Below the pieces are notes generated by a model. The model saw only the letters and a list, made by a program, of their open reading frames with translations, made no database searches and had not been told where the DNA came from. Below are positions 1 through 6,453 of a stretch of DNA of 7,029 nucleotides, piece after piece. Source of the stretch: an uncultured Collinsella sp. (lineage in GTDB: Bacteria; Actinomycetota; Coriobacteriia; Coriobacteriales; Coriobacteriaceae); contig CAJLUE010000082.1 of the NCBI GenBank assembly GCA_905209765.1, positions 1-7,029 of the forward strand, read 5' to 3'. How positions within the stretch are numbered: position 1 is the first letter of the stretch; each line of letters starts with the position of its first letter. The position numbers and the translations under genes were made by a program.

Positions 1-1267
1 CACTGCCGTCGAAGAACGTGCCGCCGTTGGCGACGTAGAGGACGTCGATGGAGTTATCCTTCTCAACAGCATTCCACTGAGCATAAAGGGTAGCGTGGTC
101 GCCGCCGCCGACCAGCGGCTTGCTGAAGTCGACAGGATCGGTGCCCTCGCGGTCGTAGGTCCAGCCGGCGAAGGTGTAGCCCTCGCGGGTCGGGGTCAGG
201 GGCTGGCGGGCGACGCCGTCGCCGTCGGTCACACCCTGGAGAACTTCGTTGCCATCAGCGAAAACACCACCGTTGGCGACGTAAAGAACATCCTTCTCAT
301 TGTTAGCAAGCTCTGCCCACTGTGCGTAGAACGTAACGTGCTGACCGCCACCCTGGACGGGCTTGGTGAAGTCGACAGGCTCGGTGCCAGCAGCATCGTA
401 AGTCCAACCGGTAAAGGTGTAGCCCTCGCGGGTCGGGGCCAGGGGCTGGCGGGCGACGCCGTTGCTGTCAGTGACACCCTCCATGGCCACATTGCCATCG
501 GCGAAGGCGCCACCATTGGCGACATAGAGAACAGCCTTCTCGTTGTTCTGCTTCCACTGGGCATAAACGGTCGCGTGGCCGCTGCCCGCAACGATGGCCT
601 GCGTGAAGTCGACGGGGTCATTTCCGTCGCGATCGTACGACCAACCAAGGAAGTCATAGCCCTCGCGGGTCGGCTGAAGCGGCAGACGCGCGATACCGTC
701 GGTATCGGTTACGCCCTGGAGCGTCTCGTTGCCGTCGAAGAACGTGCCACCGTTGGCAACGTAAAGGATATCGATAGTCTTGTCCTGCTTCGCAGGCGTC
801 CAAGCGGCGAAAAGGGTCACATGCTTGCTGCCACCGACGATCGGCTGGTTGAAGTCAACCTGGTCGGTACCGTCGCTGTGATAATACCAACCGGCAAACA
901 CATAGCCGTCGCGCGTAGGAGCAAGCGGCTGACGAGCAATGCCATTGCTGTCAGTCTTGCCCAGCATGACGTCGTTGCCGTCGGCGAACTGACCGCCATT
1001 GGCAGAGTAGGTCACATCAAGCACATTCGAGGGAGCCTCAGTCCACTTGGCGAACAGCATGAAGTGATCTGTACCGACCTGAAGGGGCTGTGAAAAATCT
1101 ACAGCCTGGGTAAACTTGCTGTCATAATACCAGCCGTCAAAGACGTATCCATCGCGCACTGGAGAAGCGTGCGGAGTAATCTCGCCGTTCTCATTCGTCT
1201 TATTATCCATTGAGATGGGGGTTCCGTCAGCAAAAGTGCCCCCGTTAGCAAAGAAGGTAACGTACTT
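1..1267 (-). repeat. Tandem array of about 240-base InlB B-type repeats (5 complete, 1 partial)
   Basis: The repeats lie inside the surface-protein gene. The ANGG codons that open each unit begin at 1249, 1003, 757, 520, 277 and 31, giving periods of 246, 246, 237, 243 and 246 bases. Units 4 and 5 are very alike in DNA: 414-462 and 171-219 differ at one of 49 bases. Units 3 and 6 share the TFFDG opening and a preceding I-D-(I/V)-LY segment that the other units lack. Unit 1 is the most divergent. Confidence 0.92.
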
Positions 1268-1408
1268 TACGCCAGTGGAGGCTGCAGCGGTAGCCCCCTC
1301 GTTTGTACCCTGGGCAGTCTCCGCCGCGATAGCAGCAACCGGCGTGGAGCTGAGCACCATACTCAAGCTCAGACCGGCTGTGATAGCAGCGTTAAGCTTC
1401 CTATTCAT
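1..1408 (-). CDS. Secreted InlB B-repeat (Listeria/Bacteroides repeat) surface protein, C-terminus beyond window
   Basis: Open frame from ATG at 1408-1406 to the left edge: 469 whole codons and no stop, so the C-terminus is missing. A GGGAAAGGA ribosome site (1416-1424) lies 7 bases before the ATG. Residues 1-28 look like a Sec signal peptide: N-terminal MNRK, a hydrophobic core, then AIA before A29 as a likely signal peptidase I site. A short Ala/Thr-rich linker (29-46) follows. The rest is tandem repeats of 79-82 residues with a conserved ANGG-x-F-x-DG start, a P-x-R-(D/E)-GY-x-F-x-GW core and a VDF...A-x-W end. This is the InlB B-repeat/Flg_new pattern found in secreted and wall-attached proteins of Firmicutes and Coriobacteriia. 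Five units are complete and a sixth is cut. Such repeats usually act as stalk or adhesive modules; the ligand cannot be read from them. Any LPxTG motif or other anchor would lie outside the window. Family call is secure, role is inferred. Confidence 0.93.
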   Translation of the reverse strand, partial: MNRKLNAAITAGLSLSMVLSSTPVAAIAAETAQGTNEGATAAASTGVKYVTFFANGGTFADGTPISMDNKTNENGEITPHASPVRDGYVFDGWYYDSKFTQAVDFSQPLQVGTDHFMLFAKWTEAPSNVLDVTYSANGGQFADGNDVMLGKTDSNGIARQPLAPTRDGYVFAGWYYHSDGTDQVDFNQPIVGGSKHVTLFAAWTPAKQDKTIDILYVANGGTFFDGNETLQGVTDTDGIARLPLQPTREGYDFLGWSYDRDGNDPVDFTQAIVAGSGHATVYAQWKQNNEKAVLYVANGGAFADGNVAMEGVTDSNGVARQPLAPTREGYTFTGWTYDAAGTEPVDFTKPVQGGGQHVTFYAQWAELANNEKDVLYVANGGVFADGNEVLQGVTDGDGVARQPLTPTREGYTFAGWTYDREGTDPVDFSKPLVGGGDHATLYAQWNAVEKDNSIDVLYVANGGTFFDGS

Positions 1409-1503
1409 GTGGTCGTCCTTTCCCGACTTGCTTCTTCGCGACCACTTCGCAGAAGAAGACATTTGAATTGCATCATCTATTCAAGCTGAGAAAAAACTAA
1501 AAA

Positions 1504-1515
1504 GGTTGCGCAACC
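1504..1515. promoter_or_regulatory. 12-bp perfect palindrome GGTTGCGCAACC, candidate operator or weak terminator
   Basis: GGTTGCGCAACC is perfectly self-complementary and lies 96 bases before the surface-protein ATG. It sits just downstream of a possible -10 box (1518-1523). On the minus strand it is followed at once by TTTTTAGTTTTTT, so it could also act as a weak nth terminator. However, an RNA hairpin would keep only about 4 bp of stem around a GCGC loop. An operator for the surface gene is at least as likely. The choice is not settled. Confidence 0.4.
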
Positions 1516-1517
1516 AA

Positions 1518-1548
1518 ACTATATCTAAGGTTTGAGACTTTTTTGCAA
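1518..1548 (-). promoter_or_regulatory. Possible promoter of the surface-protein gene
   Basis: On the minus strand, TATAGT (1523-1518) matches five of six bases of the -10 consensus. TTGCAA (1548-1543) matches four of six of the -35 consensus. The spacer is 19 bases, longer than the ideal 17. The region is strongly AT-rich compared with the GC-rich genes on both sides. The leader to the ATG would be about 105 bases. This is only a consensus match. Confidence 0.3.
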
Positions 1549-1554
1549 AAAAGT
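1537..1554. promoter_or_regulatory. 18-bp perfect palindrome in the nth/surface-gene spacer
   Basis: ACTTTTTTGCAAAAAAGT reads the same on both strands over all 18 bases. It starts 11 bases past the nth stop codon. Its centre (TTGCAA) coincides with the possible -35 box of the surface gene. A second TTTGCAAAAA follows exactly 12 bases on (1542-1551 and 1554-1563), so half the site is also directly repeated. This fits a dimeric regulator site or an intrinsically bent A-tract element. No regulator is identified. Confidence 0.45.
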
Positions 1555-1564
1555 TTGCAAAAAG

Positions 1565-2230
1565 CTATTGCACCACCCGTACGCTGGGGCAAAGGTCTGC
1601 CAGCGGACACTCGTCGCACTTGGGTTTGCGGGCGTCGCAGATCTCGCGGCCAAAGGTGATCCACTGGTGATTGACCGACTCCCAATACTCGTGCGGCAAG
1701 ATCTTGAGTAGATCCTGCTCGGTCTTGAGCGGCTCTTTGGCGTGCGTCTTGGGACTCAGCATCAGGCGGTGCGCGATGCGGTTGACGTGCGTATCCACCG
1801 CGATGCCTTCCACGATGCCGTACCCCACGTTGAGCACGATGTTCGCCGTCTTGCGCCCCACGCCCGGCAGCTTTACAAGCTCCTTCATGTCGGCCGGCAC
1901 CTCGCCGCCGTAGTCGGCAACGATCATCTGCGCGGCCTCCACGGCATGCTTGGCCTTACTCTTATAAAAGCCGAGCGACTTAATGGTGTCCGCCACGTCG
2001 GTCACACTTGCCCCGGCCATGGCCTCGGGCGTGGGCCACTGGGTAAACAGCTTCGGCGTCACCTTGTTGACCTGCGCGTCGGTCGTCTGAGCTGAGAGCA
2101 GTACCGCGATGAGCAGCCTAAAAGGATTCTCGTGGTCCAAGAAGCACTCGACCGGGCCATAGCGACGGTTAAGGCGCTCGCACACCTCGATGGCGCGCTC
2201 GCGTTTGGCGGCATTGGTCTCGCGTGGCAT
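1565..2230 (-). CDS. nth: Endonuclease III (DNA glycosylase/AP lyase), iron-sulfur type
   Basis: A 221-residue protein, close to the 211 of E. coli Nth. It removes oxidised pyrimidines from DNA and cuts the abasic strand by beta-elimination in base-excision repair, in the cytoplasm. The helix-hairpin-helix LPGVGRKTANIVL is at 121-133, with catalytic Lys127. The catalytic Asp146 is in VDTHVNR (145-151). The [4Fe-4S] cysteines are C198, C205, C208 and C214 with the family spacing C-x6-C-x2-C-x5-C. The LLSAQTTDAQVN helix (44-55) is also typical. The start is set at the ATG at 2230-2228 because AGGAG lies 5 bases before it; an ATG at 2254 would add 8 residues but has no good ribosome site. The gene follows the ABC exporter by 63 bases and may share its transcript. 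All key residues are present. MutY is less likely because the protein is short and has no C-terminal MutT-like domain. Confidence 0.96.
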   Translation of the reverse strand: MPRETNAAKRERAIEVCERLNRRYGPVECFLDHENPFRLLIAVLLSAQTTDAQVNKVTPKLFTQWPTPEAMAGASVTDVADTIKSLGFYKSKAKHAVEAAQMIVADYGGEVPADMKELVKLPGVGRKTANIVLNVGYGIVEGIAVDTHVNRIAHRLMLSPKTHAKEPLKTEQDLLKILPHEYWESVNHQWITFGREICDARKPKCDECPLADLCPSVRVVQ

Positions 2231-2235
2231 AACGA

Positions 2236-2240
2236 CTCCT
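2236..2240 (-). promoter_or_regulatory. Ribosome binding site that sets the nth start
   Basis: AGGAG on the minus strand, 5 bases before the ATG at 2230. The upstream in-frame ATG at 2254 has no comparable site, so the shorter protein is preferred. Confidence 0.75.
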
Positions 2241-2293
2241 CGGCTCGGCGGCATAACAAACCTATGGGCACGATTGTCCCACGTATGGGGTCT

Positions 2294-4096
2294 TTACGCC
2301 TCCAAAAATGCGCCGGTCTGGCGGCCCCACAGGCTTGCGTACTCGCCGCCAGCCTCGACAAGCTGCGCATGCGTACCGTCCTCGACAATCTCGCCGTCCG
2401 CCAGTACCACGATGCGGTCGAGCGCCGCCACGGTGGACAGGCGATGTGCCACCACAATGGAGGTGCGGCCGCGCATCAGGTTCTCGAGCGCCTCCTGCAC
2501 CAGCGCCTCGGACTCGCTGTCCAAGGCAGACGTCGCCTCGTCGAGCACCAGGATCGGCGCATCGGTCAGAATAGCGCGGGCAATGGCCACGCGCTGGCGC
2601 TGGCCGCCCGAAAGCTTAACGCCCCGCTCGCCCACCATGGTGTCAAAGCCACGGGGCAGGCGGTCGATAAACTCGGTCGCATTAGCCAGGCGCGCAGCCT
2701 CGCGAATCTGCTCGTCAGTAGCGTCGGGACGTCCGTAGGCGATATTCTCGCGAATGGAGCGGTGAAACAGCAGCGCCTCCTGCGGCACGTAGGCAACCTG
2801 GCGGCGCAGGCTCTGCTGCGTGCAGCGCGAGACGTCCTGGCCGTCCACGAGCACGCGACCGCCTTGCACGTCGTCCAGGCGCAGCAACAGCTTGGTGAGT
2901 GTCGTCTTGCCCGAGCCCGATTTGCCCACCAGACCCACGCGCTGGCCCGCCGCCACATGGAGCGTCAGGTCGTTGAACACACTCTCGCCCGCCGCGGCAT
3001 CACGGTATGCAAAGCTCAAGTGCTCAAAATCAATCGCGCCCTCGCGCACCTTGAGCTCGGGGGCATTCTCGTCGTCTGCCACTAGGCGTGGCTCGTCCAG
3101 CACGCGCGTCATCTCGGCCGCATCGCCCAGCGCGCGGTTGATGCGCTGCATCATGGAGCTCACATAGTTCAGACGCATGGTGAGGTTGTACGTATAGGTA
3201 AAGATCATGACGAGCGCGCCGGCAGAGATGCCAAACCACGCGTTGCCGCCCGCGACGAACACACTCACCACGGCCATGGTGATAACGATAAGGCCCGAGG
3301 TCGTAAAGTTGCGTTGCATCATGGCGTGCATCGATACCGTTTCGGCATCGCGCGCAGCGCGGTCGGCGGCATCGAACAGGTCGCGCTCAAAGTCCTCGCG
3401 CCCACAGGTCTTGACGGCCAGGATATTCGTGACCGCATCGGACAGCACGCCCGACAGCTTGTTCTGTGCGGCGGACGTCGCGGCCGAAAGCGGCATGATG
3501 CGCTTGTACATAAGCCAGACAAACGCAATGTAGACGACCATGATGCCCACCAGGATCACGGTAAACGTCGGCACCACCGGGGCGAGCGCCGCCACCGTAC
3601 AGACAACAGAGGTGATAGTGGGGATGAGCGAATACACCGTGACGTCCACCAGACCCGTGTAGCCGCTCATAAAACGGCTCGTCTGGCTCACAAGCGATCC
3701 GCCAAAGCGGCTGGTGTGGAACGTCATGGACTGGTTGGAGAGCGTATCGAAGCACAAGCGCGCCAGGTGATAGTTGCCCGCGATCTCGAGCTTGTAGACG
3801 GTGTAGTCCTGCAGCTTGGAGAGGATCTGGCCTACCAGGTTAACGAGCACGAGCGCCAGGATGTAAGGGCCAAAGACCTCGAATACTTGATCGCCCGCCA
3901 CGGGGCCGGCCTGGACGCGGTCGACGATAAGGGCCATCACGTAGGTGTTGGCAAACGTGAGCAAAAAGATGTAGCCCGCCGACGAGAACACCGAGAGAAA
4001 GACGATTAGCGGCTGTGTGCGCGTGACGTCCCAAAAACGCTGCAGCGTGCGACGTACGGTGGAGCGTTTGAGCGGACTGGTGCTTCTCTGAGACAT
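2294..4096 (-). CDS. ABC exporter half-transporter (fused membrane and ATPase domains)
   Basis: A 600-residue type IV ABC exporter in the MsbA/MdlB style, acting as a dimer in the cytoplasmic membrane. About six membrane segments can be seen (roughly 30-55, 74-92, 153-173, 177-197, 265-284, 287-307). The ATPase domain follows: Walker A from G391 (GKSGSGKTT), Q-loop Q439 in YVPQE, signature LSGGQ 495-499, Walker B ILVLDE 515-520, D-loop SALD 523-526, H-loop H551. All ATPase motifs are intact, so one polypeptide could work as a homodimer. No second half-transporter lies next to it, and no peptidase or substrate-binding domain is present. The substrate cannot be told; lipid, drug or peptide export are all possible. 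The ATG at 4096 is chosen over one at 4132 because GAAAGGAA lies just upstream. The gene is 125 bases downstream of rmuC and 63 bases upstream of nth. Confidence 0.94.
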   Translation of the reverse strand: MSQRSTSPLKRSTVRRTLQRFWDVTRTQPLIVFLSVFSSAGYIFLLTFANTYVMALIVDRVQAGPVAGDQVFEVFGPYILALVLVNLVGQILSKLQDYTVYKLEIAGNYHLARLCFDTLSNQSMTFHTSRFGGSLVSQTSRFMSGYTGLVDVTVYSLIPTITSVVCTVAALAPVVPTFTVILVGIMVVYIAFVWLMYKRIMPLSAATSAAQNKLSGVLSDAVTNILAVKTCGREDFERDLFDAADRAARDAETVSMHAMMQRNFTTSGLIVITMAVVSVFVAGGNAWFGISAGALVMIFTYTYNLTMRLNYVSSMMQRINRALGDAAEMTRVLDEPRLVADDENAPELKVREGAIDFEHLSFAYRDAAAGESVFNDLTLHVAAGQRVGLVGKSGSGKTTLTKLLLRLDDVQGGRVLVDGQDVSRCTQQSLRRQVAYVPQEALLFHRSIRENIAYGRPDATDEQIREAARLANATEFIDRLPRGFDTMVGERGVKLSGGQRQRVAIARAILTDAPILVLDEATSALDSESEALVQEALENLMRGRTSIVVAHRLSTVAALDRIVVLADGEIVEDGTHAQLVEAGGEYASLWGRQTGAFLEA

Positions 4097-4100
4097 GGGC

Positions 4101-4108
4101 TTCCTTTC
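4101..4108 (-). promoter_or_regulatory. Ribosome binding site that sets the ABC exporter start
   Basis: GAAAGGAA on the minus strand, 4 bases before the ATG at 4096. The in-frame ATG at 4132 has no such site, so the first 12 residues of the longer reading are judged untranslated. Confidence 0.7.
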
Positions 4109-4171
4109 GCGTCTGATAGGGCGAAACGCCATTGTTGCACACCGAAGCGCGCTTCAGGCACGTACGACGCG

Positions 4172-4194
4172 AAAAGCGCCCGCGCTCCGCGCTT
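4172..4194 (-). terminator. Possible weak Rho-independent terminator after rmuC
   Basis: In the RNA sense AAGCGC and GCGCTT pair (6 bp) around a 9-base GC-rich loop, and the transcript runs into UUUU then CGCG. It lies 28 bases past the rmuC stop and before the exporter. The stem is GC-rich but the U-run is short, so read-through is likely. Alternative pairings exist because the region is rich in GCGC. Confidence 0.35.
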
Positions 4195-4221
4195 GCGCAG
4201 ACGCCCCGCCGTCAGGTGCAG

Positions 4222-5577
4222 CTAGTCCTTGTCTTCTTGGTCTGCGAGCGGGCCCGCGGACGTGAGCCCCAAAATCTCGTCGGCCTCCTCGGCATCCTCC
4301 AGCGCGTCGATGTCCTTGAGCTTGCGCTCCATAACGTTGGTGCGCGTGGTGATAATGCCCTCGACCGTCTTGCCCGCAGTCTCGATCTGCTGCTGGGCAC
4401 GGCGCAGCGCCGCCTGATAGCGCGGCAGCTCAGCCTTGACGGCGGAAAGCACGCGCAGCACGTCGTCGGTACGTTTTTGCAGCCTAAACGTCTGATAGCT
4501 CATCTGCAGGCTGTTGAGGATGGCGGCCATGGTACTGGGGCCGGCAACGTTGACGTGATAGTCGCGGCCCAGGGTCTCGATAAGCCCGGGGCGGCTGACA
4601 ACCTCGGCGTATAGGCCCTCAAACGGCACGAACATAATGCCAAAGTTGGTGGTCGCGGGCACGCTCAGGTACTTCTCGCAAATGTCCTTTGCCTCACGCT
4701 TCACCATCATATCGAGCGTCTTGCGCGCATCGGCGACGGCCTCCGCGTCGCCCGACTCCTGGGCGTCGAGCAGATGCTCGTACGCGTCGCCCGGGAATTT
4801 GGAGTCAATCGGCAGCAGCACGGGGTCGCCCTCGTCTACCGGCAGCTTGACGGCAAACTCGACACGCTCCGAGGCGCCGGGCTTGGTGGCCACGTTTTCC
4901 AGATACTGGTCGGGCGTAAGGATGTCCGCCAGGATCGCACCCAACTGCACCTCGCCCAAAATGCCACGCGCCTTGACATTACCCAGCACGCGCTTAAGGT
5001 CGCCCACGCCGGTGGCGATGGATTGCATATCGCCCAGGCCCTTGTACACGGCCTCGAGCTGGTCGCTCACTTGCTTAAACGATGCAGACAGACGGTCGTT
5101 GAGCGTACGGGAAAGCTTATCGTCCACCGTCGCGCGCATCTGATCGAGCTGCACGTTGTTGTCCTTGCGGATGGCACCCAGCTGTGCATCGACCGTCTCG
5201 CGCACCTTGTCCAGGCGGTGCTCGATGCCCTCGCGGTTGGCGCCAAGCTGTTGGGCCGTCTCGCGGCGCAGGTCATCCATACGGTCGCCAGCCTGCGAGA
5301 ACTCACGCGCGATGGTCAGGTAGCGCTGCTGCTCTACGGCGGCGTCGGTCGTCTGCTGCTGCGCGATGGCGTTTGCCGTGCGACGGGTTTCTGCCAGCGC
5401 GACGTTCAGGGTGTCGAGCGCGTTGTTGGCCTGCTCGAGCGCCGCGAGCGTCTCCGCGTCGTTGCCGCCACGCTCCCGCAACTCGGCACGAAGGCCTTTA
5501 AGCTGCAGGGCGCAAACCACAGCAACTCCCACCGCCACCAAGGCAATCACAACAAGCGCAATATCAATAGCAGACAT
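4222..5577 (-). CDS. rmuC: RmuC-family protein (DNA recombination/genome maintenance)
   Basis: A 451-residue protein with RmuC architecture. One hydrophobic anchor at about 5-25 is followed by a long Gln/Arg/Glu-rich coiled coil (about 28-185). The nuclease-like RmuC domain (about 195-400) carries VKARGILGEVQLGAILADIL (201-220), LPIDSKFPGDAYEHLL (255-270), FVPFEGLYAEV (316-326) and HVNVAGPSTMAAILNSLQM (341-359), all typical blocks of the family. Its end is acidic and variable. In E. coli, loss of rmuC changes inversion between short inverted repeats, and the domain is related to restriction-type nucleases. The biochemical reaction here is inferred only. The ATG at 5577 is chosen because the membrane anchor then starts at once and a modest GGCGGA lies before it; an ATG at 5610 would add 11 residues without a ribosome site. 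It lies 123 bases downstream of the Gln-rich membrane protein and upstream of the exporter. Confidence 0.93.
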   Translation of the reverse strand: MSAIDIALVVIALVAVGVAVVCALQLKGLRAELRERGGNDAETLAALEQANNALDTLNVALAETRRTANAIAQQQTTDAAVEQQRYLTIAREFSQAGDRMDDLRRETAQQLGANREGIEHRLDKVRETVDAQLGAIRKDNNVQLDQMRATVDDKLSRTLNDRLSASFKQVSDQLEAVYKGLGDMQSIATGVGDLKRVLGNVKARGILGEVQLGAILADILTPDQYLENVATKPGASERVEFAVKLPVDEGDPVLLPIDSKFPGDAYEHLLDAQESGDAEAVADARKTLDMMVKREAKDICEKYLSVPATTNFGIMFVPFEGLYAEVVSRPGLIETLGRDYHVNVAGPSTMAAILNSLQMSYQTFRLQKRTDDVLRVLSAVKAELPRYQAALRRAQQQIETAGKTVEGIITTRTNVMERKLKDIDALEDAEEADEILGLTSAGPLADQEDKD

Positions 5578-5700
5578 AGATTCCGCCCAACAAACCCAAT
5601 CAATCATCAATCAAAACTGCGATCAATCTTACCCCGCCACACGCACCGGGCGTTCCACGGCAGTCGGGCAAATGGATTTTGGGCCACAAGCGTCAAAACG

Positions 5701-6123
5701 CTAACTCTCCCAGCCGGCGCGAACGGTTGTTACGACATCGCCTAGGCGCTGGCCGAGGGCCGACAGATGTTGGAGCACTTCGCTGGGCGAGGCGCCGTTG
5801 AGGATGCAGGTGAGCGCATACGAGACCAGGAAAATCGCCGCAAGTCCTAACGGGATCAGCACAATCATCGCTAACGTGCGCAGGCGCTGGCCCACGCGGC
5901 GGTGACGTGTGCGGCGCTTGTCGAACGCAAGCTCCTGCGCATATGAATCTTGTTGTACGGAATAGTTCTCTGGCGCCGATCCGCCCGCAGGCGAAACCGC
6001 AGGCGTGGCATTTTGCGCAGGGGGCTGGGCGGCTACCCTTTGCATTTGTATCTCCATGAGCCGTTGCTGCTGACGCAACATGCGCTCAGCTTGTTGCTGC
6101 GGAGTCTCAAGAAACAGATCCAT
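5701..6123 (-). CDS. Hypothetical single-pass membrane protein with Gln-rich N-terminus
   Basis: A 140-residue protein that I do not recognise. Residues 8-35 are rich in Gln, Arg and Met and likely helical or coiled-coil (QQQAERMLRQQQRLMEIQMQ). A Pro/Ala-rich low-complexity stretch follows (33-52). A strongly basic block (69-82, KRRTRHRRVGQRLR) then precedes one membrane helix at about 84-107. The last 33 residues would lie outside by the positive-inside rule, leaving the Gln-rich part in the cytoplasm. The start is the ATG at 6123, with GGAGG 5 bases upstream; an in-frame TTG at 6135 is rejected because it has no site. It is followed after 123 bases by rmuC with no clear terminator, so co-transcription is possible. 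Being real is supported by the strong ribosome site, the single sensible frame and the membrane topology. No function is proposed. Confidence 0.8.
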   Translation of the reverse strand: MDLFLETPQQQAERMLRQQQRLMEIQMQRVAAQPPAQNATPAVSPAGGSAPENYSVQQDSYAQELAFDKRRTRHRRVGQRLRTLAMIVLIPLGLAAIFLVSYALTCILNGASPSEVLQHLSALGQRLGDVVTTVRAGWES

Positions 6124-6376
6124 GCTGGCCTCCAAAATCGGAGCATTCGACGCTTACGCCCAGCATCCCGCACCGCCAAGGCCACGGCAACGCAATCCGT
6201 AGCAATAGCTGCGAAGTTTCTTGTTGACAAAAGCTGTCGAAAACCTCAACAACTCCCCTACCAGCACTTTCTCTGAGCTTTTTTATCGAATGATCTTTTG
6301 CCCTTCCACCAACCCGCCAACTAACCAAAAGCTGACCAAAAGCTTGACGGAAATTGTGAAGACCGGGACCCCACAC
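6124..6376. other. Gene-free leader between terminator and the Gln-rich membrane protein gene
   Basis: About 250 bases with no convincing gene on either strand. It contains ACCAAAAGCT twice in direct repeat with an 11-base period (6324-6333 and 6335-6344), and a related ACAAAAGCTG at 6227-6236 inside an imperfect dyad TTGACA-N5-TGTCGA (6224-6240). A promoter for the gene at 6123 should lie here, but no strong minus-strand -35/-10 pair was found. The TTGACA at 6224 reads on the plus strand, where no gene follows. Confidence 0.4.
6129..6133 (-). promoter_or_regulatory. Ribosome binding site of the Gln-rich membrane protein
   Basis: GGAGG on the minus strand, 5 bases before the ATG at 6123. It is a near-ideal site, supports this small gene as real, and fixes its start over the upstream TTG. 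Confidence 0.8.
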
Positions 6377-6404
6377 AAAAAGTGCCGCCCCAAAGGGTCG
6401 GCAC
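6377..6404 (-). terminator. Rho-independent terminator after the multi-spanning membrane protein gene
   Basis: In the RNA sense GTGCCG pairs with CGGCAC (6404-6399 with 6387-6382). After one A/G mismatch, CCC pairs with GGG around a small UUU-type loop. Five U residues follow directly (6381-6377). It lies about 150 bases past the stop of the gene at 6557, with the 86-base inverted repeat in between. This is the clearest terminator in the window, and it separates that gene from the downstream ones. Confidence 0.8.
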
Positions 6405-6453
6405 ACAAACTTATTATCAGCTTTTCTGTAACGAGCATGCGACGACTCAACGC

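Noticed and set aside
95..1093. Plus-strand open frame of 332 residues with internal repeats.
   Set aside because: It is the antisense shadow of the InlB-repeat gene. Its periodicity comes from the repeats on the other strand, it has no signal peptide or recognisable domain, and the minus-strand frame has a signal peptide, ribosome site and family motifs.
2265..2281. Small hairpin between the exporter and nth.
   Set aside because: The stem has only four continuous pairs plus a bulge, and no U-run follows, so it does not qualify as a terminator.
2132..3085. Plus-strand open frame of 317 residues.
   Set aside because: It lies opposite the ABC ATPase domain and the 5' part of nth, both of which have intact catalytic motifs. 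Its composition (His, Arg and Ala rich) is typical of a GC-rich shadow frame.
5598..5613. Short ATCA-rich tandem repeat upstream of rmuC.
   Set aside because: Only a few imperfect copies exist, the tract is short, and nothing ties it to a function; it is likely chance low complexity.
4774..5745. Plus-strand open frame of 323 residues.
   Set aside because: It is antisense to rmuC and has no motif or ribosome-site support, whereas the minus strand encodes clear RmuC family blocks.
6224..6229. Perfect -35 box TTGACA on the plus strand.
   Set aside because: No acceptable -10 box lies at 16-18 bases, and no plus-strand gene follows.
6107..6406. Minus-strand open frame of 99 residues in the leader of the gene at 6123.
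   Set aside because: It overlaps the well-supported start and ribosome site of the membrane protein gene, begins inside the terminator hairpin, and has no recognisable feature.
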